From: Micrococcaceae bacterium | GTDB lineage: Bacteria > Actinomycetota > Actinomycetes > Actinomycetales > Micrococcaceae | Assembly (NCBI GenBank): GCA_013393415.1 | Contig: JABXHI010000061.1 | Span: 1 to 64,000, forward strand | Length of the DNA stretch: 64,000 nucleotides | Direction: 5' to 3' | Shown here: piece after piece, positions 29,168 through 38,582 of the stretch | Layout: the number at the start of each line of letters is the position of its first letter | Position numbering within the stretch: position 1 is the stretch's first letter | Position numbers and translations under genes: made by a program | The notes under the pieces: model-generated | Databases searched by the model: none | What the model was told of the DNA's origin: nothing | What the model saw: the letters and a program-made list of their open reading frames with translations, nothing else

Positions 29168-31081
29168 ATGGGCAAACAAACACCCCAAACGTCAGGTAGC
29201 ACCTACCAGGCAGTTTTCGATCGCGCAGCACAGGATCCCGCGGGGTTCTGGCTCGAGCAGGCAGACCTACTGGACTGGCATACGCCACCGAGTCGCGGGT
29301 TAGATTACGACGGCGCAGAATCCTGGCAATGGTATCCGGACGGTCAACTCAACATTACCTATCAGGCCCTGGATCGCTGGGTAGAGCAAGGTCGCGGTGA
29401 GCAACCCGCCGTCATCTGGGATTCAGCCATGACCGATCAGCAGGTGACCTATAGTTATGCTGAACTGTTGGATCAAGTCGCTCGGTTAGCGGGAGCCCTG
29501 CGGGCTAACGGCATTGAGCGCGGCGACCGCGTGTTGATCTACATGCCCATGATTCCCGAAGCGTTGATCGCGATGTTGGCTGTTGCCAGGCTGGGTGCCG
29601 TCCACGTTGTCACATTTGGTGGTTTTGCCTCGAAAGAGGTTGCCACTCGATTGGATGATGCCACCCCGAAGGCCGTGCTTGCCGCCAACGGGGGCGTCGA
29701 ACCAGCCCGCGCCATCCGCTACTTGCCCAATGTGGCTGACGCGATCGAGCGCGCCAATCATAAGCCAGACGTTGTGATGGTCAAACAGCGTGCCGAAATT
29801 GATGACGCCATTGCCGACTTTGATAGTTCATGGCTGGATCTTGACGAACAGCTTTGGGCAAATCAGCCCGTCGATGCCGTGCCCGTGGCCGCCACGGATC
29901 CGCTGTACTTGCTGCATACATCCGGTACGACGTCGAAACCCAAAGCGGTAGTTCGCGATCAAGGTGGTTATGCGGTGGCGTCCGCATGGTCGGTGCCGAA
30001 CATTTACAACGTCGAGGCGGGCGAGACGATGTTCGTGGCCTCCGACGTCGGCTGGGTGGTGGGCCACACCTACATTGTCTATGCGCCGCTGATCGCGGGG
30101 GCCACCACAGTGGTCTATGAGGGCAAGCCGGTGGGCACACCTGATGCCGGAGCTTTCTGGCGCGTGGCCTCGGAACACAAGGCGAAGATGATCTTCTCGG
30201 CCCCCACCGCCTACCGTGCCATTCGGGCGGCAGATCCCACTGGCGACCAGTGGCAGCGCTACGATATGTCGGCTCTTGACGCGGTGTTTTCAGCTGGAGA
30301 ACGACTAGACGAAGACACGTATCACTGGTTGGGTGAGGTGACGGGCAAACCCGTCGTGGATCACTGGTGGCAGACTGAAACCGGCTGGCCCATCGTCGCC
30401 AATCTGCGGGGGCTGGATCCTATGCCGCTCAAAGCGGGGTCTCCATCGGTTGCGGTGCCCGGTTATCAAGTCGGGGTCGTGAATCCGCTGGGTGAACCTG
30501 TTCAACCCGGAGCCGAAGGCAATATCGTCATCAAACTTCCGCTGCCACCCGGTGCGATGGTTGGGCTCTACGGCGAACCGGAACGCTTCCACTCGTCATA
30601 TATGGCCGCATTTCCGGGGTATTACGAAACCGGGGATACCGGGTATATGGATGATGAGGGCTACGTGTTCGTCTTGGGGCGTTCCGACGACGTGATTAAT
30701 GTAGCCGGGCACCGTTTGTCGACCGGCACGCTTGAGGCCGTGATTGCTGAGCATCCAGCGGTGGCTGAAACCGCGGTGATCGGTGTGGCCGATGGGCTCA
30801 AGGGGCAAAAGCCAGTGGCCTACGTCGTGCTCACCGCCGGAACCGATATTGCGCCGCAGCAGTTGAGCGAGGAACTCGTGGCGAAAGTCCGGCACGACTT
30901 TGGTGCGGTTGCTGCCTTCCGTGATGTCGAGATCGTCTGGGGGCTGCCGAAAACACGTTCGGGGAAGATTCTGCGCCGCACGATGCGCTCGATCGTGGAG
31001 GGCGATGATGTCTCGGCACCGGCTACCATCGATGATGCCGGGGTGCTCGATACATTCGCCGAGCAGACGACACGCTTCTAG
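29168..31081 (+). CDS. prpE: Propionyl-CoA synthetase (AMP-forming acyl-CoA synthetase)
   Basis: 637 residues, GAAGGAG 6 bases before ATG. Makes acyl-CoA from short-chain acid, ATP and CoA. Motifs in order: LHTSGTTSKPKAVV (AMP-binding loop), DHWWQTETGWP, YYETGDTGYMDDEG and GLPKTRSGKILRRT with the catalytic Lys. Length and the Trp-rich middle fit the PrpE/ACS3 group rather than acetyl-CoA synthetase, but the substrate is not proven. Converges with pcaR; stops overlap by 4 bases. Supplies acyl-CoA beside a pathway that yields succinyl- and acetyl-CoA. Confidence 0.88.
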   Translation: MGKQTPQTSGSTYQAVFDRAAQDPAGFWLEQADLLDWHTPPSRGLDYDGAESWQWYPDGQLNITYQALDRWVEQGRGEQPAVIWDSAMTDQQVTYSYAELLDQVARLAGALRANGIERGDRVLIYMPMIPEALIAMLAVARLGAVHVVTFGGFASKEVATRLDDATPKAVLAANGGVEPARAIRYLPNVADAIERANHKPDVVMVKQRAEIDDAIADFDSSWLDLDEQLWANQPVDAVPVAATDPLYLLHTSGTTSKPKAVVRDQGGYAVASAWSVPNIYNVEAGETMFVASDVGWVVGHTYIVYAPLIAGATTVVYEGKPVGTPDAGAFWRVASEHKAKMIFSAPTAYRAIRAADPTGDQWQRYDMSALDAVFSAGERLDEDTYHWLGEVTGKPVVDHWWQTETGWPIVANLRGLDPMPLKAGSPSVAVPGYQVGVVNPLGEPVQPGAEGNIVIKLPLPPGAMVGLYGEPERFHSSYMAAFPGYYETGDTGYMDDEGYVFVLGRSDDVINVAGHRLSTGTLEAVIAEHPAVAETAVIGVADGLKGQKPVAYVVLTAGTDIAPQQLSEELVAKVRHDFGAVAAFRDVEIVWGLPKTRSGKILRRTMRSIVEGDDVSAPATIDDAGVLDTFAEQTTRF

Positions 31082-31836
31082 AGGGCGTTGGATACCTCAT
31101 CGGCCGCGTCCAGCAGTGCGGGGAGCAGCTCGGTGAGGTCGTCTGGCGTGTGCCGAGTGACCGTCACCGAGGTATTCAACGCCGCCACGGTCTTGTTTGC
31201 GCGGTTGCGAATCGGCACGGCCACGGAGGCCAGGCCAACTTCTAATTCACCTTCGACGATGGCATAGCCCTGTGCCCGGATGTTTGACAGTTCGGCGCGC
31301 AGGGAGCCCTGATCGGTGAGGGTCTCAGCGGTCACCTCGGTGAGCTCAGCCTGCGCGAAGTACTCGTTGAGTTCGGCGTCATCGAGTCCGGCGAGCAACA
31401 CGCGTCCCATCGACGTCGCATACGCGGGAAACCGTGTGCCGACCGTAATGTTGACCCGCATGATGGACGTCGTTTCCTGACGGGCAATGTAGACGACGTC
31501 GGTACCCTCGAGCACCGAAACCGAGGTCGAATGACCCAGTTTTTTGGCCAGCGCAGCCAGTACCGGGTCCACGAGCTTCACGAGTGGCTGGGACGCGAGG
31601 TAGGCAAAACCCAGGTTCATGATTTTTGGGGTGAGCTCAAACGTTTTCTCGGTCGCCCGCATATACCCGAGACCCACCAGCGTGTGGAGGAAGCGCCGCG
31701 CCGTGGCCCGGGAGAGCCCGGTAGCTTCGGCAACTTCTGTGAGCGTCATCGCCGGCGCCTGCCCGAAAGCCTCGATCACCTCGAGGCCTCGGGCAAACGA
31801 CTGGACGAATAGTGCTGAGTCAGTTTCCGGTTGCAT
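31078..31836 (-). CDS. pcaR: IclR-family regulator of the protocatechuate genes
   Basis: 252 residues from ATG 31836. Winged HTH at residues 10-70 (MTLTEVAEATGLSRATARRF), then the IclR effector domain (HSTSVSVLEGTDVVYIARQE; TRFPAYATSMGRVLLAGLDD; GEL-EVGLASVAVPIRN). It is the last gene of pcaFIJR and overlaps pcaJ by 17 bases. PcaR/PcaU proteins sense protocatechuate or beta-ketoadipate. A tandem operator lies before pcaF. Confidence 0.85.
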   Translation of the reverse strand: MQPETDSALFVQSFARGLEVIEAFGQAPAMTLTEVAEATGLSRATARRFLHTLVGLGYMRATEKTFELTPKIMNLGFAYLASQPLVKLVDPVLAALAKKLGHSTSVSVLEGTDVVYIARQETTSIMRVNITVGTRFPAYATSMGRVLLAGLDDAELNEYFAQAELTEVTAETLTDQGSLRAELSNIRAQGYAIVEGELEVGLASVAVPIRNRANKTVAALNTSVTVTRHTPDDLTELLPALLDAADEVSNAL

Positions 31837-32476
31837 CAATGAAATCGATTTCCGACTTGGACTGCAACTCGTCGAATGACAGACCAAACAGGGCTTGTAC
31901 TTTCACGGTGCCAGAGTCGGAGAGTTCGAAGATGCCGTGATCGGTGTATAACCGCGACACACAGCCCACGCCTGTCAGCGGGTAGGTCGCTTCGGGGACC
32001 AGCTTGATGTCGCCGTCACGAGTAAACAGGTTCATCATCACATAAACCTGCTTGGCGCCGATGGCGAGATCCATTGCCCCACCGACTGCTGGAATCGCAT
32101 CTTCGGCGCCGGTGTGCCAGTTGCACAGGTCGCCGGTAGCAGAGACTTGAAACGCACCCAGGACGCACACATCAAGGTGGCCGCCGCGCATGATGGCAAA
32201 CGAGTCGGCTTGGTGAAAGAACGCGGTGCCCGGGGTCTCGGTCACCGGGATCTTGCCGGCATTAATAAGATCGACGTCGATCTCGTCTTCTTCCGCGGCA
32301 CGACCCATACCCAGCATACCGTTTTCGGTGTGCAGGGTGACATCGTGTTCGGCGGTCAGGTAGTTCGATACCAGGGTGGGCTGGCCGATGCCGAGATTGA
32401 CGAACGAACCCGCTTCGATGTCGTCGGCCACGAAATTCGCCAGGGTATTCCGATCAACTTTTTCGCTACGTAGCAT
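31820..32476 (-). CDS. pcaJ: 3-oxoadipate CoA-transferase subunit B
   Basis: 218 residues. Transfers CoA from succinyl-CoA to 3-oxoadipate together with PcaI. Signature VNLGIGQPTLVSNYL and the catalytic-Glu segment HTENGMLGMGR; then NAGKIPVTETPGTAFF and FAIMRGGHLDVCVLGAFQVS. The ATG overlaps the pcaI stop by one base. Confidence 0.93.
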   Translation of the reverse strand: MLRSEKVDRNTLANFVADDIEAGSFVNLGIGQPTLVSNYLTAEHDVTLHTENGMLGMGRAAEEDEIDVDLINAGKIPVTETPGTAFFHQADSFAIMRGGHLDVCVLGAFQVSATGDLCNWHTGAEDAIPAVGGAMDLAIGAKQVYVMMNLFTRDGDIKLVPEATYPLTGVGCVSRLYTDHGIFELSDSGTVKVQALFGLSFDELQSKSEIDFIDATGN

Positions 32477-33177
32477 TAGTTCGCTCCTTGTTCACGGGCG
32501 GCCAGTGCGGTGGATTCAGTTTCAAGTGCCACCATCACGTCGGTATAGATCGACGGGGTCACCACATTTTCTGGGTCGATCGCACCGGTCGGCACGATCT
32601 CTTCGATTTGCACGATGGTCTGTTTGGCCGCGGTGGCCATCATCGGACCGAAGTTGCGCGCAGTTTTGCGGTACACCAGGTTGCCTTTTTCATCGGCCTT
32701 GAACGCTTTGATCAGGGCAACATCACCGTGGATGGGATACTCGAGCACATAGTTCCGGCCGTTGATTTCGCGGACCTCTTTGCCTTCGGCCAGCATGGTG
32801 CCGTAACCGGTCGGCGTGAAGAATGCGCCGATACCGGCACCTGCGGCACGGAGACGTTCGGCCAGGTTGCCCTGGGGGACCAGTTCCAGCTCAATGTCAC
32901 CGGCTCGGTAGGCCTCATCGAAGTGCCAAGAGTCTTTTTGGCGCGGAAATGAACAAATAATTTTGTTCACTCGGCGTTCTTTGATCAGCAGTGCCAGTCC
33001 AGCATCGGCTTGGCCAGCATTATTATTGACGACGGTAAGGTCGGTGGCGCCGCTTTCAAGGAGCGCCTCAATGAGTTCCATGGGTTGTCCGGCATCGCCG
33101 AAGCCACCCATCAATACCGTTGAGCCGTCCGAGATATTGGCGACCGCGTCAGCAGCGGTCTTTACAATCTTGGTCAT
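32476..33177 (-). CDS. pcaI: 3-oxoadipate CoA-transferase subunit A
   Basis: 233 residues from ATG 33177. Contains GSTVLMGGFGDAGQPMELIE, TVVNNNAGQADAGLALL, and GAFFTPTGYGTMLAEGKEVR, all typical of subunit A of SCOT-family CoA-transferases. It and PcaJ form the heteromeric enzyme. Ends with TAATG coupling to pcaJ; pcaF is 10 bases upstream. Confidence 0.93.
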   Translation of the reverse strand: MTKIVKTAADAVANISDGSTVLMGGFGDAGQPMELIEALLESGATDLTVVNNNAGQADAGLALLIKERRVNKIICSFPRQKDSWHFDEAYRAGDIELELVPQGNLAERLRAAGAGIGAFFTPTGYGTMLAEGKEVREINGRNYVLEYPIHGDVALIKAFKADEKGNLVYRKTARNFGPMMATAAKQTIVQIEEIVPTGAIDPENVVTPSIYTDVMVALETESTALAAREQGAN

Positions 33178-33187
33178 ATCGCTTCCT

Positions 33188-34381
33188 TTACTCAGTGGCG
33201 TCTTCGTTTTCAACCACCATGGCAACACCCTGGCCCACACCGACGCACAGCGCAGCCAGACCCCAACGGCGGTTCTCAGCTTTCAATCGACGAGACAGCG
33301 TGCCCAGTACGCGCGAACCGGATGCACCCAGTGGGTGGCCCAGTGCAATCGCACCGCCCCAGGCGTTGACGCGTTCGTCTTCGAGGTCGATGCCCCAGCT
33401 ATCGAGGTTTACCAACACCTGCGCGGCAAAGGCTTCGTTGAGTTCGATGGCGCCCACCTGATCCCAGGTGATGCCAGCACGTTCGAGCGCAAGGTTGGCC
33501 GCCGGTACCGGAGCCTCGCCGAAGTACTGTGGTTCGTTGGCGGCCACACCGCGAGACACCACACGCACCAGCGGATCGGCGCCCAGGGTTGCAGCGGCGT
33601 GCTCGGAGCCCATCAGCACCACCCCGGCGCCGTCATTCATGGATGACGCGTTGCCAGCGGTCACCGTGCCGTTTTCTTTCCGAAACACGGTGCGCAGATT
33701 CGACAGGGTGTCGACGGTGGATTCTGGGCGGATCGTTTCGTCACGTGCCACGTCGTCAACCGAAACCACGAGGTTATCGTACTGGCCGGCTTCCCATGCG
33801 GCGTTGGCGCGCTGGTGAGACAGTGCGGCGTACTGGTCTTGGCGGTCGCGTGATACTTCGTATTTGTCCACGAGTTGCTCGGTGGCTTCACCCAACGAGA
33901 CGGTCCACTCCTTGGGCATATCGGGGTTGATCAACCGCCAGCCCAGGGTGGTCGAGACCATTTGGCTATTGCCCGCGGGGTAGGCGCGCTCGGGTTTTGG
34001 CACCACGTAAGGGGCACGGGACATGGACTCGGTCCCACCGGTGATCACCAGGTTATTGTCACCGGCGCCGATGGAATAACTGCCGTGGAAGGCTGCATCC
34101 AACGATGAACCGCACAGGCGGTTGACGGTCACACCGGGGGTGGAGGTTGGTAGTCCGGCGAGTAGCGCGGCCATGCGGGCGACGTTGCGGTTTTCTTCGC
34201 CGGCACCGTTGGCGTTGCCAAAGACGACGTCATCAATCTTGGCGGTGTCGAGGTTGGGGTAGCGCTCGACGAGCTTGGTGATGACGGTCGCGGCCATATC
34301 GTCGGGGCGCACGCCTGCGAGTCCGCCGCCGAGACGACCGAATGGCGTGCGTAGTGCATCGTAAATGTATACCTGCTGCAT
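33188..34381 (-). CDS. pcaF: 3-oxoadipyl-CoA thiolase
   Basis: 397 residues. Cleaves 3-oxoadipyl-CoA to succinyl-CoA and acetyl-CoA, the last step of the pathway. Thiolase motifs: VNRLCGSSLDAAFHGS (nucleophile Cys), NAWGGAIALGHPLGASGSR (His) and LAALCVGVGQGVAM (second Cys). Begins a transcription unit pcaFIJR with tandem operator sites just upstream. Confidence 0.93.
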   Translation of the reverse strand: MQQVYIYDALRTPFGRLGGGLAGVRPDDMAATVITKLVERYPNLDTAKIDDVVFGNANGAGEENRNVARMAALLAGLPTSTPGVTVNRLCGSSLDAAFHGSYSIGAGDNNLVITGGTESMSRAPYVVPKPERAYPAGNSQMVSTTLGWRLINPDMPKEWTVSLGEATEQLVDKYEVSRDRQDQYAALSHQRANAAWEAGQYDNLVVSVDDVARDETIRPESTVDTLSNLRTVFRKENGTVTAGNASSMNDGAGVVLMGSEHAAATLGADPLVRVVSRGVAANEPQYFGEAPVPAANLALERAGITWDQVGAIELNEAFAAQVLVNLDSWGIDLEDERVNAWGGAIALGHPLGASGSRVLGTLSRRLKAENRRWGLAALCVGVGQGVAMVVENEDATE

Positions 34382-34408
34382 GATTCCTTCCGAACCTCAA
34401 AACGAGTT

Positions 34409-34442
34409 GTTCGCTGTGCGAACGTAAGTTCACTCTGCGATA
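34409..34442. promoter_or_regulatory. Tandem PcaR-type operator upstream of pcaF
   Basis: Perfect inverted repeat GTTCGC-TGT-GCGAAC at 34409-34423, then GTTCAC-TCT-GCGATA at 34428-34442, start-to-start 19 bases. IclR regulators of aromatic pathways (PcaU, PobR) bind several 10-base repeats of this type. A likely PcaR autoregulatory site. Confidence 0.75.
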
Positions 34443-34489
34443 TTCTCTACTCTAGCGAATTGCGGTACCAGACGGAAGTGCATGTGTGG

Positions 34490-35686
34490 TTACGCTTCTT
34501 CGTTGTACTCCGCTAGAGCTTTCTTTGCGACGGAGAAGGCGACGTTTGCTGCGGGCACCGAGCAGTAGATGGCTGTCTGGAGCAGGATCTCTTTGATCTC
34601 GTCCACGCTCAAGCCATTGCGGCGCGCGGCCTTGACGTGCATGGCTAACTCTTCCCAGTAGCTGCCCGCAACCATGGCGGTCAGGGTTACGGCAGAACGC
34701 ATCCGGCGGTCAATGCCCGGCCGCGTCCAAATGCTGCCCCAGGCATAGTGGGTGATGAGTTCTTGGAAGTCTTCGGTGAACTCGTCAGCGTTGGCTGTGG
34801 CACGGTCGACGTGAGCATCTGAGAGCACTTCGCGGCGGACCGTCATGCCTGCGTCATAGATCTCATGCATTGCCGTATCGCCTGAAGACTGCTCCACGCT
34901 CTGGCCACTGAAGAAGGCGTGCAGGATGTGTGCCGTACCTTCGGGGTCTTCGGCTGGTGCCTGATGGGCTACGTTGTCCAGCACTGCGGCTTGACCATCT
35001 TGGACTGTCGCTGCGACGGTCTTGGCATGTTCCGGTGGCGAGACCGGATCTTCGGCGCCAGCCAGTGCGAGCATGGGTGTTGAGATGCTGGAGAGTTGGT
35101 CGGTCATATCGAATTCGGACAGCGCAATTGCAGCGTGCGCATAGGAGAACCGATCCGCGTCCTGCAGCGAATGCAACAGTGCGGTGGATTCCGTCGGGTG
35201 CGCCTCGATGAATCCGGGGGCAAACCATGTCTTCGAAGCGCGCTCTACCATGGCGGGTGTGCCCGCTTTGGCGACAAAGTCTGCGCGTTCTTGCCACGCC
35301 TCGGGTGTCCCAAATTTTGGCGAGGAACACACCATGGCCACGCGGTCGAACACGTTTCCGTGCAGTGGGGCCACGCGCTGAGCCACCGCACCCGAGAGCG
35401 AGACGCCGGCGAAAAAGACTTTCCTCTCGGTGCCGACGGTGGCATCTGTGGCGATGCGCGCTGCCACATTGGCCAGGTGATCCAACGACCACTGCTCGGT
35501 GGAGGGTTCTGAACGTCCGTGGCCGGGCAAATCGTAGCCGATGATCTCATAGTGTTCAGCCAGCAGTTGGGCTGTTTTGCCCCACAGGGGTTCGACCGCT
35601 GTGCCGATGCCTGGGCCCAGGATCAGCAGTGGTTTGGAAGGGTCTTGTTCGGTGAATTGAATACCCGAGATCTTTGGTTCGCTCAT
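34490..35686 (-). CDS. pcaL: Fused 3-oxoadipate enol-lactone hydrolase / 4-carboxymuconolactone decarboxylase
   Basis: 398 residues from ATG 35686, which overlaps the pcaB stop (ATGA). Residues 1-260 are an alpha/beta hydrolase (PcaD): IGYDLPGHGRSEP, nucleophile elbow FFAGVSLSGAVAQ, Asp in LALAGAEDPVSPP, His in LDNVAHQAPAED. Residues 275-398 are PcaC: EIYDAGMTVRREVLSDAHVD, WGSIWTRPGIDRRMRS, AVTLTAMVAGSYWEELAMH and SVPAANVAF. The fusion is typical of Actinobacteria (Rhodococcus, Streptomyces). Confidence 0.93.
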   Translation of the reverse strand: MSEPKISGIQFTEQDPSKPLLILGPGIGTAVEPLWGKTAQLLAEHYEIIGYDLPGHGRSEPSTEQWSLDHLANVAARIATDATVGTERKVFFAGVSLSGAVAQRVAPLHGNVFDRVAMVCSSPKFGTPEAWQERADFVAKAGTPAMVERASKTWFAPGFIEAHPTESTALLHSLQDADRFSYAHAAIALSEFDMTDQLSSISTPMLALAGAEDPVSPPEHAKTVAATVQDGQAAVLDNVAHQAPAEDPEGTAHILHAFFSGQSVEQSSGDTAMHEIYDAGMTVRREVLSDAHVDRATANADEFTEDFQELITHYAWGSIWTRPGIDRRMRSAVTLTAMVAGSYWEELAMHVKAARRNGLSVDEIKEILLQTAIYCSVPAANVAFSVAKKALAEYNEEA

Positions 35687-37089
35687 GTGCTCCACTTTCT
35701 ATAACGTGCATTGACTGCTGTCACGAGACTCGCAGCTCCGCCGGTATACCCGGCAGGATCCAACATCTTTTCTACGGCCGATACCGTGACCACGCCTGCA
35801 GGCAGTTTGGTCACCAGGGTCTGGGCCATATCGTCTTGGGCGGCGATGGCCTCCTGGCAGATACTGCTGACCAGTTGCGTACCATCGCCAGGTTCGGCGC
35901 CACCGTGGGCCTCAACGATTGGACCAAGCCAATTGCTGATCCGGCCCAGAAAAATATAGTTTCCATGGATATCCAGGTTGCGCCGCATCGCATCGGCGTG
36001 GACTTCGAGCCCACCGGCGAGCTCGGCCAGTACTTCACTGACGGCCCCGGTGGTGCGCAATATGTTGCGCAGCGCGGCCCATTCGGTATGCCAGCCACCA
36101 TCGGCACGTTCGGCGGTATTGGCGATGACGCCGGTTTGTAAGGTGTTCAAGTCGCCACTGGCTTGTTGGGCGGCATGCTTCAGTCGGATCGACAGGACCG
36201 GATTGTGTTTATGCGGCATCGCTGAGGAGCCACCGCGCCCGGCTTTGGTCGGTTCCGACAGCTCGCCGTGCTCAGCTTGGACCGCAGTGAGGACGTCGTT
36301 GGCCAGTTTGGCAGCGGCGGCCGTGATCTGAAATGCGCTTTGGGTCAACTGCAGAACGGGCACTCGGTTGGCGTGCCACACCGATGCGGCGCCGAGCCCG
36401 AGCTCTTCGGCGAGGAGAGCCCGCTGACGATTCACCAGCTCCATCGGATCGGACTCGGGCTGTTGTGCCTTGAAATAATCCACCCACCACGTCGACGTGC
36501 CGACCGCACCACCCCACTGCACAGGCAGTGAGGCAAGCGTTCGTTCGAAGTGTTGGCCGGCCGAGCCGAGTGCTTCAATCCACTGGGAGACTCGAAATCC
36601 GAAGGTGATGGGTTGGGCGTGCTGATCCAGCGATCGGCCGATCATCACCGTGTGTGCATGCTGATCGGCGAGTGCCGTCAGCTCTCGCACCGTGGTTTTC
36701 ACGTTGCCCACGACGTATTCGCCCACGCGAGCTGCCAGCAGCATCAGCGCGGAATCGATGATGTCCTGCGAGGTAGCGCCGCGGTGGACGTAGCCAGCTG
36801 CCGTTGGATCGTGCTCGGCGACTTTGGCGCGAAGCGCGCTCAACAACGGGATGAGAGCGTTGGCGCCGTCGGGGGTCTGCTCGGCGAGTGCCGCCAGGTC
36901 ATAGTCGGCGATTTTCGAGGCCGCGTCGACGGCATTGGCGATGGATTCCGGTGCGGTTCCGAACCGAATTTGGGCGCGGCACCACGCTGCTTCGACATCG
37001 AGCATGGCTTGGCCGAACGCGGCATCTGAGGTGAGTTCAGCCGCCCGGGTCCCGGCCCAGGCGGGATTGAGTAATCCGAAATCATTCAC
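35683..37089 (-). CDS. pcaB: 3-carboxy-cis,cis-muconate cycloisomerase
   Basis: 468 residues. Member of the fumarase/adenylosuccinate-lyase superfamily; signature RGGSSAMPHKHNPVLSIRLK, earlier GYVHRGATSQDIIDSALML. Cyclises the ring-fission product of PcaHG. Its start is 77 bases after pcaG's end with a strong hairpin between them. The C-terminus overlaps pcaL by 4 bases. Confidence 0.93.
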   Translation of the reverse strand: MNDFGLLNPAWAGTRAAELTSDAAFGQAMLDVEAAWCRAQIRFGTAPESIANAVDAASKIADYDLAALAEQTPDGANALIPLLSALRAKVAEHDPTAAGYVHRGATSQDIIDSALMLLAARVGEYVVGNVKTTVRELTALADQHAHTVMIGRSLDQHAQPITFGFRVSQWIEALGSAGQHFERTLASLPVQWGGAVGTSTWWVDYFKAQQPESDPMELVNRQRALLAEELGLGAASVWHANRVPVLQLTQSAFQITAAAAKLANDVLTAVQAEHGELSEPTKAGRGGSSAMPHKHNPVLSIRLKHAAQQASGDLNTLQTGVIANTAERADGGWHTEWAALRNILRTTGAVSEVLAELAGGLEVHADAMRRNLDIHGNYIFLGRISNWLGPIVEAHGGAEPGDGTQLVSSICQEAIAAQDDMAQTLVTKLPAGVVTVSAVEKMLDPAGYTGGAASLVTAVNARYRKWST

Positions 37090-37123
37090 GGGATGCGGGT
37101 CCTTTGGTTGGGGATAAACACAA

Positions 37124-37155
37124 CGATACCCGCTCGTATTGACGAGCGGGTATCG
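37124..37155 (-). terminator. Strong hairpin between pcaG and pcaB
   Basis: Perfect 14-bp arms CGATACCCGCTCGT (37124-37137) and ACGAGCGGGTATCG (37142-37155), 4-base loop. On the minus strand it is followed by TTGTGTTTATC, a T-rich but interrupted tail. It could partly stop transcription from pobA-pcaHG into pcaBL, or stabilise the upstream mRNA. Confidence 0.7.
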
Positions 37156-37165
37156 GTGAGTGAAC

Positions 37166-37759
37166 CTATGGTTTCGGGTACGTCATGCCGGGGAACTGGA
37201 AGAACACGGTCTCCTGTTCGCCCTGCAGATGTATATCGAAGACCAGTCGTTTGCCGTCGCGGGTCGCGATCAAGTTCTGTCCGCGCTCACCCAGTGCCGC
37301 AATGGTCGCATCGTCATCAAGACCATCGGTATCCGGGATGTAGGCGCGGGTATGCAGTTTGTTCAGCAGACCGCGAGCGAAGACGACGATGTGGATGAAG
37401 GGTGCTTTGCCGTCATCGGTCGCGCCGGGCTCGACGGTGGTGAAACGGTAGGTGCCCACATTATCGGTGGTTGCCCGACCCCAACCGGTGAACGCGAACG
37501 GATCACGAATGAGTGAGCCGTCCTGGTTGGGGATGTTGCCGTGTTCATCGGCCTGCCAGATTTCGATCATCGCATCGGGGATCGGGTTGCCCTCACCGTC
37601 GTAGACGGTTCCGATCAGTTGGACGGCACGCGCGTCGCCGGGTGGTACGAGGTTGTCCCCATTTTCAAATGGGAGGTGGACACTTTCGGCGGCATTAAAG
37701 TATCCGAAGAATGGCCCGATGGTCTGGCCGGGCGTTGGGGTGAGATCATTAGTGGTCAT
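37166..37759 (-). CDS. pcaG: Protocatechuate 3,4-dioxygenase alpha subunit
   Basis: 197 residues. Intradiol dioxygenase fold: TPGQTIGPFFGYFN, AMIEIWQADEHGNIPNQDGS and FIHIVVFARGLLNKLHTRAY. As in known alpha subunits, the iron ligands are not all present. Overlaps pcaH by 11 bases. Confidence 0.93.
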   Translation of the reverse strand: MTTNDLTPTPGQTIGPFFGYFNAAESVHLPFENGDNLVPPGDARAVQLIGTVYDGEGNPIPDAMIEIWQADEHGNIPNQDGSLIRDPFAFTGWGRATTDNVGTYRFTTVEPGATDDGKAPFIHIVVFARGLLNKLHTRAYIPDTDGLDDDATIAALGERGQNLIATRDGKRLVFDIHLQGEQETVFFQFPGMTYPKP

Positions 37760-38558
37760 GGTCTTCGTCCTCCATCCAAGTTTGTTGGGATCCGGTCAAG
37801 ACGATGTCCCACCAGTAACCGGTGTTCCATTCGTGAGTTGTGACCGAGTGATCATAGGTGGCGACCAGGCGATCGCGCGCCTTCTGGTCGGTGATCGACT
37901 GGTAAATCGGGTCCAGGGCAAATAGTGGATCACCGGGGAAATACATTTGCGTAATCATGCGCTGGGTGAAGTCAGTGCCGAACAGCGAGAAGTGCACGTG
38001 GGCGGGCCGCCAAGCGTTGTGATGGTTCTTCCACGGATACGGTGCCGGCTTGATGGTGGTGAACTCATAGGAGCCGTCAGCACCGGTGATGGCGCGGCCC
38101 ACGCCCGAGAAGTTCGGATCGATCGGTGCCGGGTGCTGGTCGCGTTTGTGGATATACCGTCCGGCGGCGTTGGCCTGCCAGACTTCGATGAGCTGACCGG
38201 CCACCGGGCGACCATTACCATCGAGTACCCGTCCGCGGATGACGATGCGCTCGCCGATCGGCTCGCCGTTGTGCTGGATGGTCAAGTCTGACTCCAACAT
38301 GTGTACATCACGGTGCCCAAAGGCCGGTGAATACAATTCAATGGTTTCGGGATCGGTGTGGTGTAGATCCTTGGTCGGGTGGCGCAGCAGCGAGGACCGA
38401 TACGGCGGGTAGTTCAGCCGCGGTTGGGTTTCTTCTTGTGTGGGATCCGCGAGCGCAGACTGGTAGGCCGTCTGAATATCTTGGATTTCGGTATCGATGG
38501 TGTCCTGGGAGTCTGCTGTGGCCAGCGGGTCCAGGCGAGGAGTGTTTTGAGTAGACAC
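37749..38558 (-). CDS. pcaH: Protocatechuate 3,4-dioxygenase beta subunit
   Basis: 269 residues. Holds the Fe(III) site: Tyr in NAAGRYIHKRDQHPAP, and Tyr/His/His in PAPYPWKNHHNAWRPAHVHF. Opens the protocatechuate ring between the hydroxyls with O2. The N-terminal 60 residues are longer than in Pseudomonas enzymes. It starts 24 bases after pobA ends, so pobA-pcaHG is likely one operon. Confidence 0.93.
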   Translation of the reverse strand: MSTQNTPRLDPLATADSQDTIDTEIQDIQTAYQSALADPTQEETQPRLNYPPYRSSLLRHPTKDLHHTDPETIELYSPAFGHRDVHMLESDLTIQHNGEPIGERIVIRGRVLDGNGRPVAGQLIEVWQANAAGRYIHKRDQHPAPIDPNFSGVGRAITGADGSYEFTTIKPAPYPWKNHHNAWRPAHVHFSLFGTDFTQRMITQMYFPGDPLFALDPIYQSITDQKARDRLVATYDHSVTTHEWNTGYWWDIVLTGSQQTWMEDEDHDH

Positions 38559-38582
38559 GTCGCATTCCTTTCGTCGTGTGAA

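Noticed and set aside
32488-33646. Long plus-strand frames opposite pcaI and pcaF
   Set aside because: Antisense shadows from GC-rich third positions of real genes.
34863-35492. 209-codon minus-strand frame inside pcaL
   Set aside because: Shadow of pcaL in another frame; pcaL has clear catalytic motifs.
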